DNA from: Paramacrobiotus richtersi
Lineage: Eukaryota; Tardigrada; Eutardigrada; Parachela; Macrobiotidae
Direction of reading: 5' to 3'
Length of the DNA stretch: 40,612 nt
Assembly (NCBI GenBank): GCA_034698045.1
Contig: JAQGAU010000107.1
Location: 1 to 40,612, forward strand
Below the pieces are notes generated by a model. The model was not told the DNA's origin. It did no database searches and was given only the letters and a program-made list of their open reading frames with translations. The position numbers and the translations under genes were made by a program. Shown here in pieces: positions 10,727-21,370 of the stretch (the first letter of the stretch is position 1; each line of letters begins with the position of its first letter).

Positions 10727-11593
10727 GAACTTGTACTTGCAACATTTTGTCAGTTTCTAGAAAGAACATTCTCATCGCTTTAAGCTGTTTTCTCTTTATG
10801 CAGAAGCTCACTCTTTTTGTGCGTTGGAAAAACCGATGGCAAAGAATGTGTTCCTTAATACTAACACAATATAACACGGCGCTGGACATGGTCGAAAGTA
10901 CGGTTACTTTCTTCGTTCAGGACTTCTGGAAGAAAAATTCTCGACGACGAGAAGAAATCGTGATTTGGCTAACCGACGGTTGTAAAGTTACCGACGGTTG
11001 TAGAATTACCAGGCGCAAAGCGCGTTTCGATATAGCAAAGCTCCGGAAAGTTACAGCGTTTACCGTTGGGCCCGAATCGCTGCAAAGTACGCACTCCACT
11101 AGTTGCAGCGGTGAATACAAAAAATAAAACGTAACGAGCGCAGCTAGTGTTGCGATGTGCAAAAGTGTGCTTGTTGATCAAATTCTCGTCTTTGGTTTCG
11201 GGAATTGTAGTGACATTTGTGATTTCTTTGTGGGACAATGAGCAGTGTGAGCCGACAGGCCAACGGAGATTAAAGCGACAACGTATCCTGCAATTAGTTT
11301 TCGGATCCTTTAAAGGGGACTAACATTTATACCTGGTCAATCAATCTCCGATAAGCACAAGAGAAAGATAAGCGTTGCTTTATCTGTAATCAACGGTAAA
11401 GTTAACAAAACTAGGATGACAACAAATGCAAAGACGTACGGTAAGCAAACAAACAAACGCAAAATCAATGTGCTCACGTTACTTTCGGTCTCCGCAGCGC
11501 TAGATAAAACATTAGGTTTCAAGCATCAGCTTCAACATAAAAAAGCGTTTGTCAAACTGGCATTGGTAAGGAAACCGCAACACTCAGTAGTTC
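10727..11593. other. Region downstream of cysteine-rich gene A
   Basis: No supported gene. It contains a duplicated 18-base unit (ACCGACGGTTGTAAAGTT and ACCGACGGTTGTAGAATT) at 10972-11007. Confidence 0.45.
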
Positions 11594-14532
11594 TCAGAGA
11601 TACGTACTGTGGCTGAACGTGTAGTCGGAACGGTCTTGCAACGAGTGCGATGGCTGTATCCTTAATTTTCGGTCTATTTCGAATAACTCTTCAGCTTGCT
11701 TCTTCCACGTCTGACTTGGCAGACCCATAAAAGGCCGGTTGAGGGAGACGGTGGTGTTCAGTGCCTGTTCTTTTTCTTGCTGTGTGTAATCAAGGTTTAC
11801 GCCGTCGTCTTCATCGTACGACCTCGCGTCTAGGTGATCTGGAGCGTCTTTGTTCCTGTACTGATGTCTGTAACCGGCCGGTACAGAAATCTGATCGGCC
11901 GTCAACGCCCGAGAGGAGTAATACGTAGCTGCCCCCGACGGCGCGTAGGTAACAGGTGGAGGGTGGTATTGGTGGGGACCGAAGCCCACTCGGCAGCACT
12001 GCAGCCAGTCCACGGAGAAGGGGTGGGCGGAGTTGACGCTGTAAGGACCGATCTTCTTGGCGATACCGGTGGCCACATAACCCGTTGCGCAGTAGGTGAT
12101 GAACATCTGCGGGTTGTCGTAGTACTCGAAGTACTCGTCGTGCGTACTGACGTAGTAACAGGACATGTAGTCGATGTAGTAGCCTGTGGGCACGGCGCAG
12201 CACTTCATCAGCGAGACGTTATTGACTGGAAGGTCCGAAATGTGGAAGAAAAAGTTGTTGGCCCATAGTCCTAAACGGAGCATGGCCAGTCATGTCATAT
12301 CACACACAGGCAGTTCGTATGGTACAACGTATAGCAGTTAGCGACAATTCACAGTTTTGTTGTAAAAAGAACCTCCTTTTTATCTCAGGACGCTTGATAT
12401 CACAGTGCTGGCGGCAAAACTTACTACGGCAGTAGGATGTGTATGCATCAAGGTTGCTGCCGCAATTCGGCCCTGTGTATCAAGATTGCAAGAGTTCGCT
12501 GTTAGTCTCCGGCTGATGCTTGCTTGCTCAACAGAACTGAAGTAGATCAAGATAATACCAATTGTCACGGTCAGCCATAGCCCATAGGGTAAGCCTGTTT
12601 GAACGACCTTCTGTACAGAGTGCAGCTACCAGTATGTGTGCGCACGATTGAGGAAGTTATCAGTTCTGTGAAGGTGTAGGAAGTCATAGTTCGTACTAGG
12701 AGCCCTTTATGCTCGATCAGTCTCTTCTAGTTTTTTCTAAAAAATTAAAAGATTTTTCTTTTTACAGCTGAGGCTTCTTTAAATTCCCTGTAATCTTAGT
12801 GCTGCCGATTGCACGCTGAAAGACGAAGCAGGCAACCCTCTCGGGTGAGTGTGCAGTGTTATGCGTCTGGCCAGGAAGTAGCAGCTTTCCCTTCAGGCCG
12901 AATGTTTCTAGCCGTATTGGCTTCTCTGTTCGCTACAGTATGCATCGGCTCAACGCATGCCCGGAGAAGGAGTGCGGTGGCAGAAATGCTTGCCAATGCC
13001 AAATACCTGTTATGAATGATCCAAGTGTTCGTTCGGCATCGTTGGCATCGAAACAGAAGAAGTGATCAGTGAAATTGCGGACATGGCATCTGCATTATGA
13101 GACAGAATAAGCTTGACTGTCATACAACACAAACGGCAGGACGACCACGACAACGTAATTATGCATGTTTATCTGGCTTTGTATGTAGTTACCCGGTGTA
13201 GTAGGGATACATTTGAGCCGGTGGCTTGTTGGGAAACATAAATTTGCACCACACTTGATCCACTCTCTACAAGACGGGTCATCTGAGTCGTCGTGATAAC
13301 TGGCTGTCTAGGCAACGTGTTTCGAGTGACGCTACTATGGAGAATTCGCCTACAGTCACTCACCGCGAAATCGTTCGCAGAATCCCTGCCAACACACAAC
13401 CGAGATCACACACTTACTTGTAAATAGGTAATTGCTAGACTCTTGGTCAGAAAATGTCACTTCTCTCACCACTAAGGGTGGCCACTACATACAGACATCC
13501 AAACTGGATTGCTTCTGACGCTTACCCGATTCCAATCTGCGAAAAAAAGACAAACAAATAACTGATTGGAACGTATGCGTGGACATAGGTTATTACAGTA
13601 TATCGGACGATCATCAGTAAATAAAAAGTTTTCTCATACTAAATTAAATCAAATAAACTGAAAATATTAAAGTATCTGGTATGTGAAAAATGTTTGTTAG
13701 TCGAACAACAGTGGTCATAAAATCGCATAATCAAACAATCAATCATCATCCTTAAATGTTACGCGTACACAAAGAGTTCACGTTCCCTTTCCGTAACAAA
13801 ATACAGATATTCTAAAGAAAAACCAACTCATATTATCCAAGACATTATTCAAACGGCACCCAGCTGTCTTCATTCCCCATGTCTCAAACGTATCAAATGC
13901 TAACGGCACAAAATAACAAATAAATTCGTAAATTAATGCCGAATGGAAATTAATCAGCGGGGAACACACATAGTTCTTGTTTTACCACTGTTTCTGGTAA
14001 CTGTCGATATTGCAGTAATAACTGCTGCAGATCATCACTGTTTCGCGTGCACGGACGAAATATTGCCGATTTACAGCAACAGGCAGGCGCATGCAAAAAA
14101 CTGCCGATTTATGACAGAGATTTGAATATAAACAATGGCTTGCTAAGGAATAGTTTTACTTTTTATCGAACAAATTAATCTATAGCAAAACTAATGCTGT
14201 GGTAAATATGAACAACATTGCGAACATACCAACGCTTCTCCATCCAGACATTCGACATTCCATTTATGCGCGCGATCACTCGGTCCCAAATGGACATGGA
14301 AAGTTGAGATCATGGTATCGCCCTTAAAAAAATCAAATACTCGAGCCCTATTATCGTCAAGATGCGCCGCCAACAATTAATCAATTGTCCATGGCTATAA
14401 TATGTTTGTTCTGTGTGTTTTAAGACATACAGATCCGTAGGTGTAGTAAGTGTTGTAGTAGCGGAAAGTGGTCCACACTGTCTGCGGCGCAAAACTGCAC
14501 AGTATCAGCAATTTCAACCGCGATAAACACAT
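11594..14532 (-). CDS. Secreted Cys-rich protein, paralogue A (7 exons)
   Basis: Seven exons on the minus strand: 14532-14431, 14322-14230, 13536-13526, 13385-13364, 13266-13193, 13089-13007, 12270-11594. All introns are GT-AG and the join is 354 codons including TGA, giving 353 residues. Residues 1 to about 20 form a signal peptide (MCLSRLKLLILCSFAP). Exon 2 carries the GDTMISTF and HKWNVECLDG blocks. Exon 7 is the conserved core, with MKCC, DYMSCYY, CATGYVATGI and DWLQCC, followed by a Pro/Tyr-rich segment and a charged tail. Paralogue B, 1.2 kb upstream, has the same exon count, phases and protein length, and differences in exon 5 are mostly third-position changes, so both look under selection. 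Exons 3 and 4 are micro-exons. I do not recognise the family; a secreted or matrix role is inferred from the signal peptide and cysteines. Confidence 0.88.
13364..13385 (-). other. 22-nt micro-exon 4 of paralogue A
   Basis: Flanked by acceptor TTGGCAG and donor GTGAGT. With the 11-nt exon it makes 33 nt, exactly 11 codons, and encodes DSANDFA after the shared Gly. Confidence 0.85.
13526..13536 (-). other. 11-nt micro-exon 3 of paralogue A
   Basis: ATTGGAATCGG, flanked by acceptor TTTTTTTCGCAG and donor GTAAGC. It encodes Ile-Gly-Ile plus two bases of Gly. It is needed because exon 2 ends in phase 0 while exon 4 must be entered in phase 2. Paralogue B has the matching exon with one base changed. 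Confidence 0.85.
13850..13935 (-). mobile_element. Retroelement C-terminal relic in intron 2
   Basis: Minus-strand residues FVPLAFDTFETWG and the following GCRLNN match the CPLAFETFGPWGPEAHRLL segment of the retroelement relic at 39-40 kb. Only this short piece is recognisable. It lies inside intron 2 of paralogue A and is absent from the matching intron of paralogue B. Confidence 0.6.
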
Positions 14533-15749
14533 GATGGGTCAGTTCGTTGCGGATGGCAATTTCGGCTGCAAAAGTACGTCACGGAAATTAGAAACAAGCA
14601 GCCTTAGCAGAATAATATAAGCATACTTTGTTGTACAACTTGTAACATTATGCTGCGGATTTCTTCACACATAATAATGTGAAACTGGAGAAGATGCTGC
14701 AGTATTACAGTGTTATTGGACGGAAGTGATCATGACAGTTCTATGACGAGAAAAATGTGCTTAGTCAGCGATTCTGTGTGGATCACTCAAGAGCACAATT
14801 ACTACACGCTAAAGTATCGAAAAATGCTAGCATATTCCTTTGTTGTGCTTTGCAACGCGTTGAAATGATGTTCCGCTCGGCGAAGGGAAAACAATACCGG
14901 CCAGTGATTTGTGGCGGTGTAAATGACAGTTGACACGTTTTGTTCGTAAAGCAGCGTCGACGAAGAGAACAATCACACAGCATATTTGCCAGCCAGGAGC
15001 TTCTTCATGATTGTTCGACTTGTTGAGAGTTGCGATGATTTCCTGTCAATCTTGGCTTTAATAAGCGCCTACTGGATAGTTCATTGATATTGTTGCCATT
15101 ACCTGCAGTTTTTATATCCTAACGGCGAAGTCAAACGCGGCGCTATCGAACCGAACCGGCATTGTTGCAAATCCAGCATAATAATAGTGTGTTACATTCT
15201 TAGATTCTTTCCACAAAGTTAATCGAATTTCATCGTGATTCGACACTATGCTGCAATGCAATCTCACAGACTCTTTAGTGTATCATTTGAAATTTGGATG
15301 CGCTGTTCAAATGATTTTATTAACTTTTTTCCAAGTGTTTGTAACTGCAGAAAACGTTTCGGAATCGAACATAAAACATTGTTAACGCTGCTGTGTTTCT
15401 TCGAAGCAATAGCGTTCGCAATAAGCGGATGAACACCTTTTCTTGCCGTGTCAGGCTTTAGTTTGATTAACAATGCATTTCGCACCTTTAACGTCGACCA
15501 GTGCGTAAACTAAGAGTTCCTACTCCGTGCTTTCAAAGATTTTTTTGGAAAGTTATTTTTCTCAAGTAATAGCGTGTAAGATGCTGCAGTACATTTATAA
15601 GTATCTGTATTACCTATATTTTCGGAGCTGACAGACTGCAATTAAATGCTGCAGTACGTGCTGAACTGTTCGAGCATTGGGCGTTTTTTTAATCACAATA
15701 GTCTGTTTGCAAGGGGATTCTCGAAGGTCAAACCGTTTAGCATCAATCG
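14533..15749. other. Spacer between the two Cys-rich paralogues
   Basis: Holds the promoter of paralogue A (minus strand) and the downstream region of paralogue B. A TTATATTATT stretch on the minus strand near 14610-14620, about 80 bases before the ATG, could serve as a TATA element. No other gene seen. Confidence 0.4.
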
Positions 15750-18369
15750 TCAGTGTGTTGTGTCATGGCTGGACGTGTAACCTACACGGTTTCTTTCGAC
15801 CTGGGATAACCGTATCCTTAATTCGCGGTCCGCATCGAACACATCCTCCACTTGTTTCATCAGACTGCGAGCTGGTAAGCCAATAGCCGGCCGGTTCATG
15901 GGAACACTGCTGTTTACTGCATTCTCTTTCTCCAGGTTTATGGAGCCAAGGTGTTCTCCATCCCTCTCATCGTACATTCTTGCTCCCCCATTCTGGTTTT
16001 TATACTGATGCATGTACGCGGCCGGCACGGAAATCTGATCGGCCGACAACGCCCGATGGGAATAATAGGTAGCTGCCCCCGACGGCGCGTAGGTAACAGG
16101 CGGAGGGTAGGAGTGATGGGGACCGAAGCCCAGCCGGCAGCACTGCAGCCAGTCCACGGAGAACGGATTGAGCGAGTTGGCGTTGTAGGGGCTCATCTTC
16201 TTGGCGATGCCCGTTGCCACGTAGCCCGTTGCACAGAAGGTGATGAAGATCTGCGGGATGTCGTAGTACTCAAAGAACTCGTCGTGCGTACTGACGTAGT
16301 AGCAGGACATGTAGTCAATGTAGTATCCTTTTGGTACGCCGCAGCATTTCATCAGGGAGACGTTGTTCACTGGAAGGTCCGAAATGTGGAAGAAAAAGTT
16401 GTTGGCCCAGAGACCTAAACAAAGCGTGGTCGGTCTGGATTGTTTTACAGTACTTTGCACAGAAGACAGAATGGCTATATTTTGTAAAACAGTGTTTGAC
16501 AGGTCGAACATTTCTGCAGTCTAACTATTCTAAGCACAGAAACACCGCACCTCGATCACTGCATCAGTTCGCCCAACAGTACTAACACAATTTAAAACGA
16601 GCAGCGGACATCATGACTCATATAAATAGATTTGCTTGTGTGTGTTGTACTGTATACCTGTTATGAAAGACCCCAGTGTCCGTTCGGCGTTGTTAGGATC
16701 GAAACAAAAGAAGGTGGTGGTGAAATTTCGAACGTGGCATCTGTCCAATCAACCATGGTCGTTCATATCATAAAGGGTTACATTACAAAAGATACGTAAG
16801 GCAACGTTACAACAGCCGTTCTAGAGCCTCCATGAACCGCCTTACCCGGAATAGTAGGGATATATTTGCGCCGGCGGCTTGTAGGGGAACATGAACTTGC
16901 ACCACACTTGATCCACTCTCTACAACGCTCACATTTGAATCGTTACATTTACTGGCAGACTGTATACTAGCAGTTTCCCAGGAACGCTGGTTTAAGTGTC
17001 CAGTCAAGCGTACTAACCGCGAAGTCATTTACAGAATCTCTGCAATACCAGTAAATGAGTTTACATTCACAGGGGTGTACACATTGTTTATTGGCGGCAG
17101 AATTCTCTAGAATTGCTGCACTTGCATCTCTAGGTCAGAGAGGGTCAGCTTCGGTATGTTTAGATATTTTTGGGATAGTTCTTTTGGTCTTTATCTTACC
17201 CGATTCCAACCTAGGGAAATAGCGTAATAAGCGTTTTGTGAATTATCGGTGCGCATGTCTTTATTACGTCGGGAGATGGAATGCCAACAAGGAGTGTAAT
17301 TAAGGCGAAAAAATACCCAGTGGGTACCGTTTCGGGTGGTTCGCTCAGATCCCGTTTTGCACAAAATCGCAGATGTGTATCGTTACCGCATATGGTACAC
17401 ATGATAGCAAAGGGATTGCTCTACCTTGTGATCAGGTCATTGTTTACCCGCAGCCCACAACAGGTGTGTAAACAAAGAGCAGGTAAATAAGAAGAAAAGT
17501 CTCGATAAATTCAGCCGTGCATTAAAAGTATGATCTGAAAACGTTATAAAATGCTTAAAAAGATAGTAAACGTTATTACACAAGCTTTTTGGATTTCGTC
17601 GATTGTGTCAAAAGATATTGAATTTTAAAATATTCAAAATTCAATAACTTTTCGCGTAATAAACGAAACCGAAAAAGCTTGTGTAATAATCTTTCTTGTG
17701 TTTTTATACATTTTATACCGTTTTTATATCATACTTCTGATGCACGGCTGAATTTATCGAGACTTTTCTTCTTATTTACATGCTCTTTGTTTACACACCT
17801 GTTGCGGGCTGCGCGCGCGCTGCGGATAAACAATGACCTGATCACAGGGTAGAGCAATCCTTTGTCTGTTATGTGTACCTCATGCAGTAACTACATACAA
17901 CTGCGGTTTCATGCAAAAAATTGTATTCTGGAACCATCCAAAACATAACCCACTGGGTATTCTTTCGCCTTAACAGGCATAAGCAAATTCCAAGCTTGTA
18001 TAACTCGAGAAACTTACCAAAGCTTCTCCATCCAAACACTCTACGTTCCATTTATGCGCACGATCACTTGGCCCGGAATGGATATGGAACGTTGAGATCA
18101 TGGTGTCACCCTGAACACATCATATAATTGTTATCGAATATGTTTCCATCGTTAAATCCATTATCAGTGTTTAACTAACTCTCCATTGATAGCAGCACAT
18201 ATAGTAACCATCAGTTATGTAGAACAGGCTCATTTCGGTACCGTTAAAAACTTACGGTTCCATAGGTGAAGTAGCTACTGTGGTATCGAAAAGTACTCCA
18301 CACCGTTTGTGACCAAAAGCAGCACAGTGTCAGCAGCGTCAACAATCCCATGCCACAGGACTTCATCAT
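15750..18369 (-). CDS. Secreted Cys-rich protein, paralogue B (7 exons)
   Basis: Seven exons on the minus strand: 18369-18256, 18110-18018, 17210-17200, 17039-17018, 16919-16846, 16740-16658, 16414-15750. Spliced length is 354 codons including TGA, giving 353 residues as in paralogue A. The signal peptide is MMKSCGMGLLTLLTLCCFWS. The core motifs QTVWSTFRY, HKWNVECLDG, RVDQVWCKFMFP, AERTLGSFIT, LMKCC, DYMSCYY and DWLQCC are shared. The first 130 or so residues of exon 7 are nearly identical to A, while the last 90 diverge strongly in sequence and charge. Intron phases are identical (0, 0, 2, 0, 2, 1). Intron 2 (17211-18017) is filled by a long palindrome. The donor after exon 4 is GTTAGT rather than GTGAGT. 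Two Met codons start the frame; I chose the first. Family not recognised. Confidence 0.88.
17018..17039 (-). other. 22-nt micro-exon 4 of paralogue B
   Basis: Acceptor ATTGCAG, donor GTTAGT. Encodes DSVNDFA after the shared Gly. Read in phase 0 straight after exon 2 it would hit a TGA at once, which supports the preceding 11-nt exon. Confidence 0.85.
17200..17210 (-). other. 11-nt micro-exon 3 of paralogue B
   Basis: GTTGGAATCGG, acceptor CCCTAG, donor GTAAGA. Same position, length and phase as in paralogue A. Confidence 0.85.
17298..17974. repeat. Long near-perfect palindrome in intron 2 of paralogue B
   Basis: Two arms of about 330 bases face each other around a centre at 17631. Matching segments include TAAGGCG (17301) with CGCCTTA (17966), AAGTCTCGATAAATTCAGCC with its complement near 17745-17765, CAGGTGTGTAAACAAAGAGC with its complement near 17780-17800, and ATTACACAAGCTTTTT with its complement near 17672-17687. 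The centre is ATTGAATTTT/AAAATTCAAT. It is absent from paralogue A. The shape suits a foldback or MITE-type element; its ends and target-site duplication are not resolved. Confidence 0.9.
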
Positions 18370-20225
18370 GACTAACAAATGTGACTGATAGAGCGATGCA
18401 GTCCAACGAAACTAAACATTCATTCTACTGGGAAATGCACACTCGAAAGCGCTACTTTCTGAGGCAGATTTCTCCATCGGATAGAAAGCATACGATGACC
18501 TCCCATTAGACATGACACTTCAGTGTGGCAATGTTATTGTACGAAGATGTCCATAAATCATACTGCAAACGCAGGAAAACCACTTATTACTCAGTGATAA
18601 ATGTGCGAATCACTCGGAAGTACTATGACTACAGAGTAATAAATTATCGTTAAAGTATCTAAAACTTGTTTGCTTTGCTGGTACTTCTATTATGCTTCGA
18701 ATAGCACTAGAAAGACGTTGCGGACGGCAAACAGAAAACAGAAAATAAAACCGGTAGTTGATTTATGTGGTGTAAATGGCATCCGAGATGTCATCTTGCA
18801 TCTTTTTTCCCACACAGTTACGTTAGCTTGTTAATCCGTATTCCGTTACGACTCCATTAGCAGCCTAGCTCGGGGATATCGGCTTGAACAATGCATCGTT
18901 ACCACTTTAATGTTTGCTTATTCATTGCTAATAACAAGGATGCGTCGATGCACTCGATGCCGATCTCTCAGGTAATTAGTGGAATAACTGTTTGTTCGTT
19001 GTTTAATCTGTACTTTGTTTACTCTGTAGTCTGTGGTATTTACTTTGCGTGGAACTTACAATTGTTAGTTACGTAGAGTAAGCAACTGTGCTGCTAATTA
19101 TCAGCGAACGGCGTGACGTACTTGTTCTCAGCGATCCAGCAGCGAGATCTTCCTGATTTCGTTCCAGACCAGTTTCCTTGCTGTAGCCTAGCGATGCTGT
19201 TGTTTGTGAAGAATATTAATTACCCCCATTTTGTATTTTCAGACGTTATCCGAAAGCTGTTCGATACCGGCTTCACCAGCGACGATTAACCCTTTCTGCG
19301 GCCACAGGCCGTGTCTTGTCCGATTGCCAATATGGCAGCCATGAGCCTTCTCTATTTCATCCGTTATTACCACCGGTACACTGACTGAAAAATAAGTGTA
19401 CGAGATACGAAAATGGAACATCCTGCGTTCTAGTTCTTTCACAGCGGCCCTTATCTCGGTATGAACGAATTATAAGCATGCGTATAGCTTGAGTCATGCG
19501 ACCAAGACAAATCGACCAGCAAGTCGCCACCACCGCCGCCTTAGGTTGTTGCAGTACTGCAATTGTTCATGTGACCTTGTAAAGATCAGTATGCAAAGTG
19601 GACCGAAAAAGTTCGGTATGCAAAGCGTACCTGGGCTTTATGCGCAAGTTTTCATGGAAAGCCTCATCAAAGAGACCTTGTAGGAAACGCAAGAGTGGAC
19701 CTCGTGATCCCCAAGGCCACAGTTCAACCGTTAGTTTTTCGAACAGTTGTAGTGGTAAACTGACGTTTGCCATTTGGTCGGATTGGTTTGGAATAGCAAA
19801 AGCGTAGCGGTTTCAAATGTTACCATGAAACAGTACGTTTGGTCACAAGTGAGATTACCAAAAAAACGCACTACGGATCACGCAATGCATCACGTCCAGC
19901 CATAAAAGCATGGCGGTCTATAATTCAAAGCTATCGTGGTCTCGTTCTTCTTTTGACGGCGACCTTGCAGGTACTGGCAAAGGTTTAATTGGCGCTTTCT
20001 TTTTCTTGCGTTTCGGTTTACTTTTGCCTGTTTTCTTTATTCATAAAGTAATACGGTTCTCTTCGTCGGACACATTGTGAATCCTCTGCCTTCGTAAGCG
20101 ATCGACAGGAGTATCGAGCCGAGAATGTATGCTGTGCAGTCATCTTTGCGTATTCGGGCAAGCGTCGCATGTTGTTATATGTGATGGATATACTGCAGCG
20201 GCGGACGAATAATCTGACTGCATTG

Positions 20226-20300
20226 TGCACCACGATACTACACTGCACCACAATACTACACTGCACCACAATACTACACTGCATTGTGCACCACAGTACT
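20226..20300. repeat. 18-base tandem repeat, about four copies
   Basis: Units of TGCACCACAATACTACAC, the first and last with the variant TGCATTGTGCACCAC. Confidence 0.85.
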
Positions 20301-20429
20301 AATCATAAGAACTACTATGCGAGTTCTTCAACAAAGTTTCCTTCGCCACAGTTTTTTCCATAGCTCTTAAAAGAGTAATCGGAATTTAGTGAAAAAACGG
20401 CTTGCTGTCGAGACAGCTATTTAAAAAAT

Positions 20430-20483
20430 TAGCTCTTTAAAGAACTGTCACCTTTTGACGACCCGGGCGCGCCATAGAAAACG
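20430..20483. mobile_element. Transposon terminal repeat copy
   Basis: The minus strand reads TATGGCGCGCC, then GTCGTCAAAAGG and GTTCTTTAAAGA. These are the same blocks, in the same order, as the terminal inverted repeat of the element at 22594-22933. The partner end, if any, is not clear. Confidence 0.5.
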
Positions 20484-21370
20484 TCACAGTTACAATATTC
20501 AGTACTAGTCTGCGGTGTTCTGGAGAGACTGTTACCTGCAAGCGACGTACGAATAGTTCAACCAGAGCGAAACACCTTGTACTCTGTACAGGCATGCATA
20601 TACGATAATATAATATTACCTTCTAAAATTTTAAAAGTAAATACCAGCAAAAATCATACAAACAGTTCAACCGATAAAGGTGCGTCCACGATATATTGCA
20701 AAGTGCATCGTTACAAATGAATAGGTAATTTGTACATGCAGCAGATAATGAGCAAAAATAAATAGAGAAAACGAGCAAACGACAGTCATGGCCCATGAAG
20801 AACAGCGGGGGGTATCACAAATATATTATCTTGTACATGCACAAGTAAACACCGTTACTTGGAAACCCGCGCCGCGGAAACACCACATTTCCGCACAGTG
20901 AAAAGATAAACTCCGTGTACGCATACGTTTTGAAACCTTGCTGTGATGCAAATTTCTAATGCCATTAATAATATCAGTACATCCTACGCCTTAATTGATG
21001 ACACGATTCACCATAATTTACAAGAACAACAAGAATTTTTACCACGTTTTGAATAAAAACGTTTTACGTTCATAAAACTTCCATTTAGCTGCTAACAACT
21101 CAAACAAGAGTAAACAAGTTTTGTTGTGAAACTGTACAGCTGCGGAAGATAAACTGAAGCTGTGTAATAGTCACGATCACATTAACAGTTTAAAACGAAA
21201 CGATAGTTGCCCTGTTGATGACCCGTTGCACATTATTATACTCCTGCTTTCGTCAGCGGTCTAGTTTGCATTCATTTACCGTGGGCCATACGCAAAATGT
21301 GGGAGAGCCTGTAGAAAATGTAACACTGGCTGATAATGCACAAAGCGATAATAGCACTCGCACCTAAACC

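Larger units (their letters stand above)
18370..21370. other. Region without supported genes
   Basis: Contains the upstream region of paralogue B and scattered open frames of 60-90 codons. One minus-strand frame at 19567-19773 has a protein-like composition but no known domain. It also holds a short tandem array and a possible transposon end, listed separately. Confidence 0.4.

Noticed and set aside
9936-11238. Several 75-146 codon open frames on both strands as genes
   Set aside because: Overlapping frames, no domains, no consistent splice sites and partly repeat-derived.
11811-12268. Long open frames antisense to exon 7 of paralogue A (and of B at 15951-16418)
   Set aside because: Shadows of a conserved coding exon; no start context or splice pairing.
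16807-17028. Minus-strand frame ESGSSVVQ... over exon 5 of the Cys-rich genes
   Set aside because: It is open in both copies, but the substitutions between copies fall at third positions of the RVDQVWCKF frame instead, and only that frame joins to the neighbouring exons.
19860-19910. Possible third copy of the Cys-rich gene, from a short CACGTCCAGCCAT match to the end of paralogue B
   Set aside because: Match of about 13 bases without neighbouring exon similarity; likely chance.
20226-20300. CRISPR-like array
   Set aside because: Units abut without unique spacers and the genome is animal; a simple tandem repeat.
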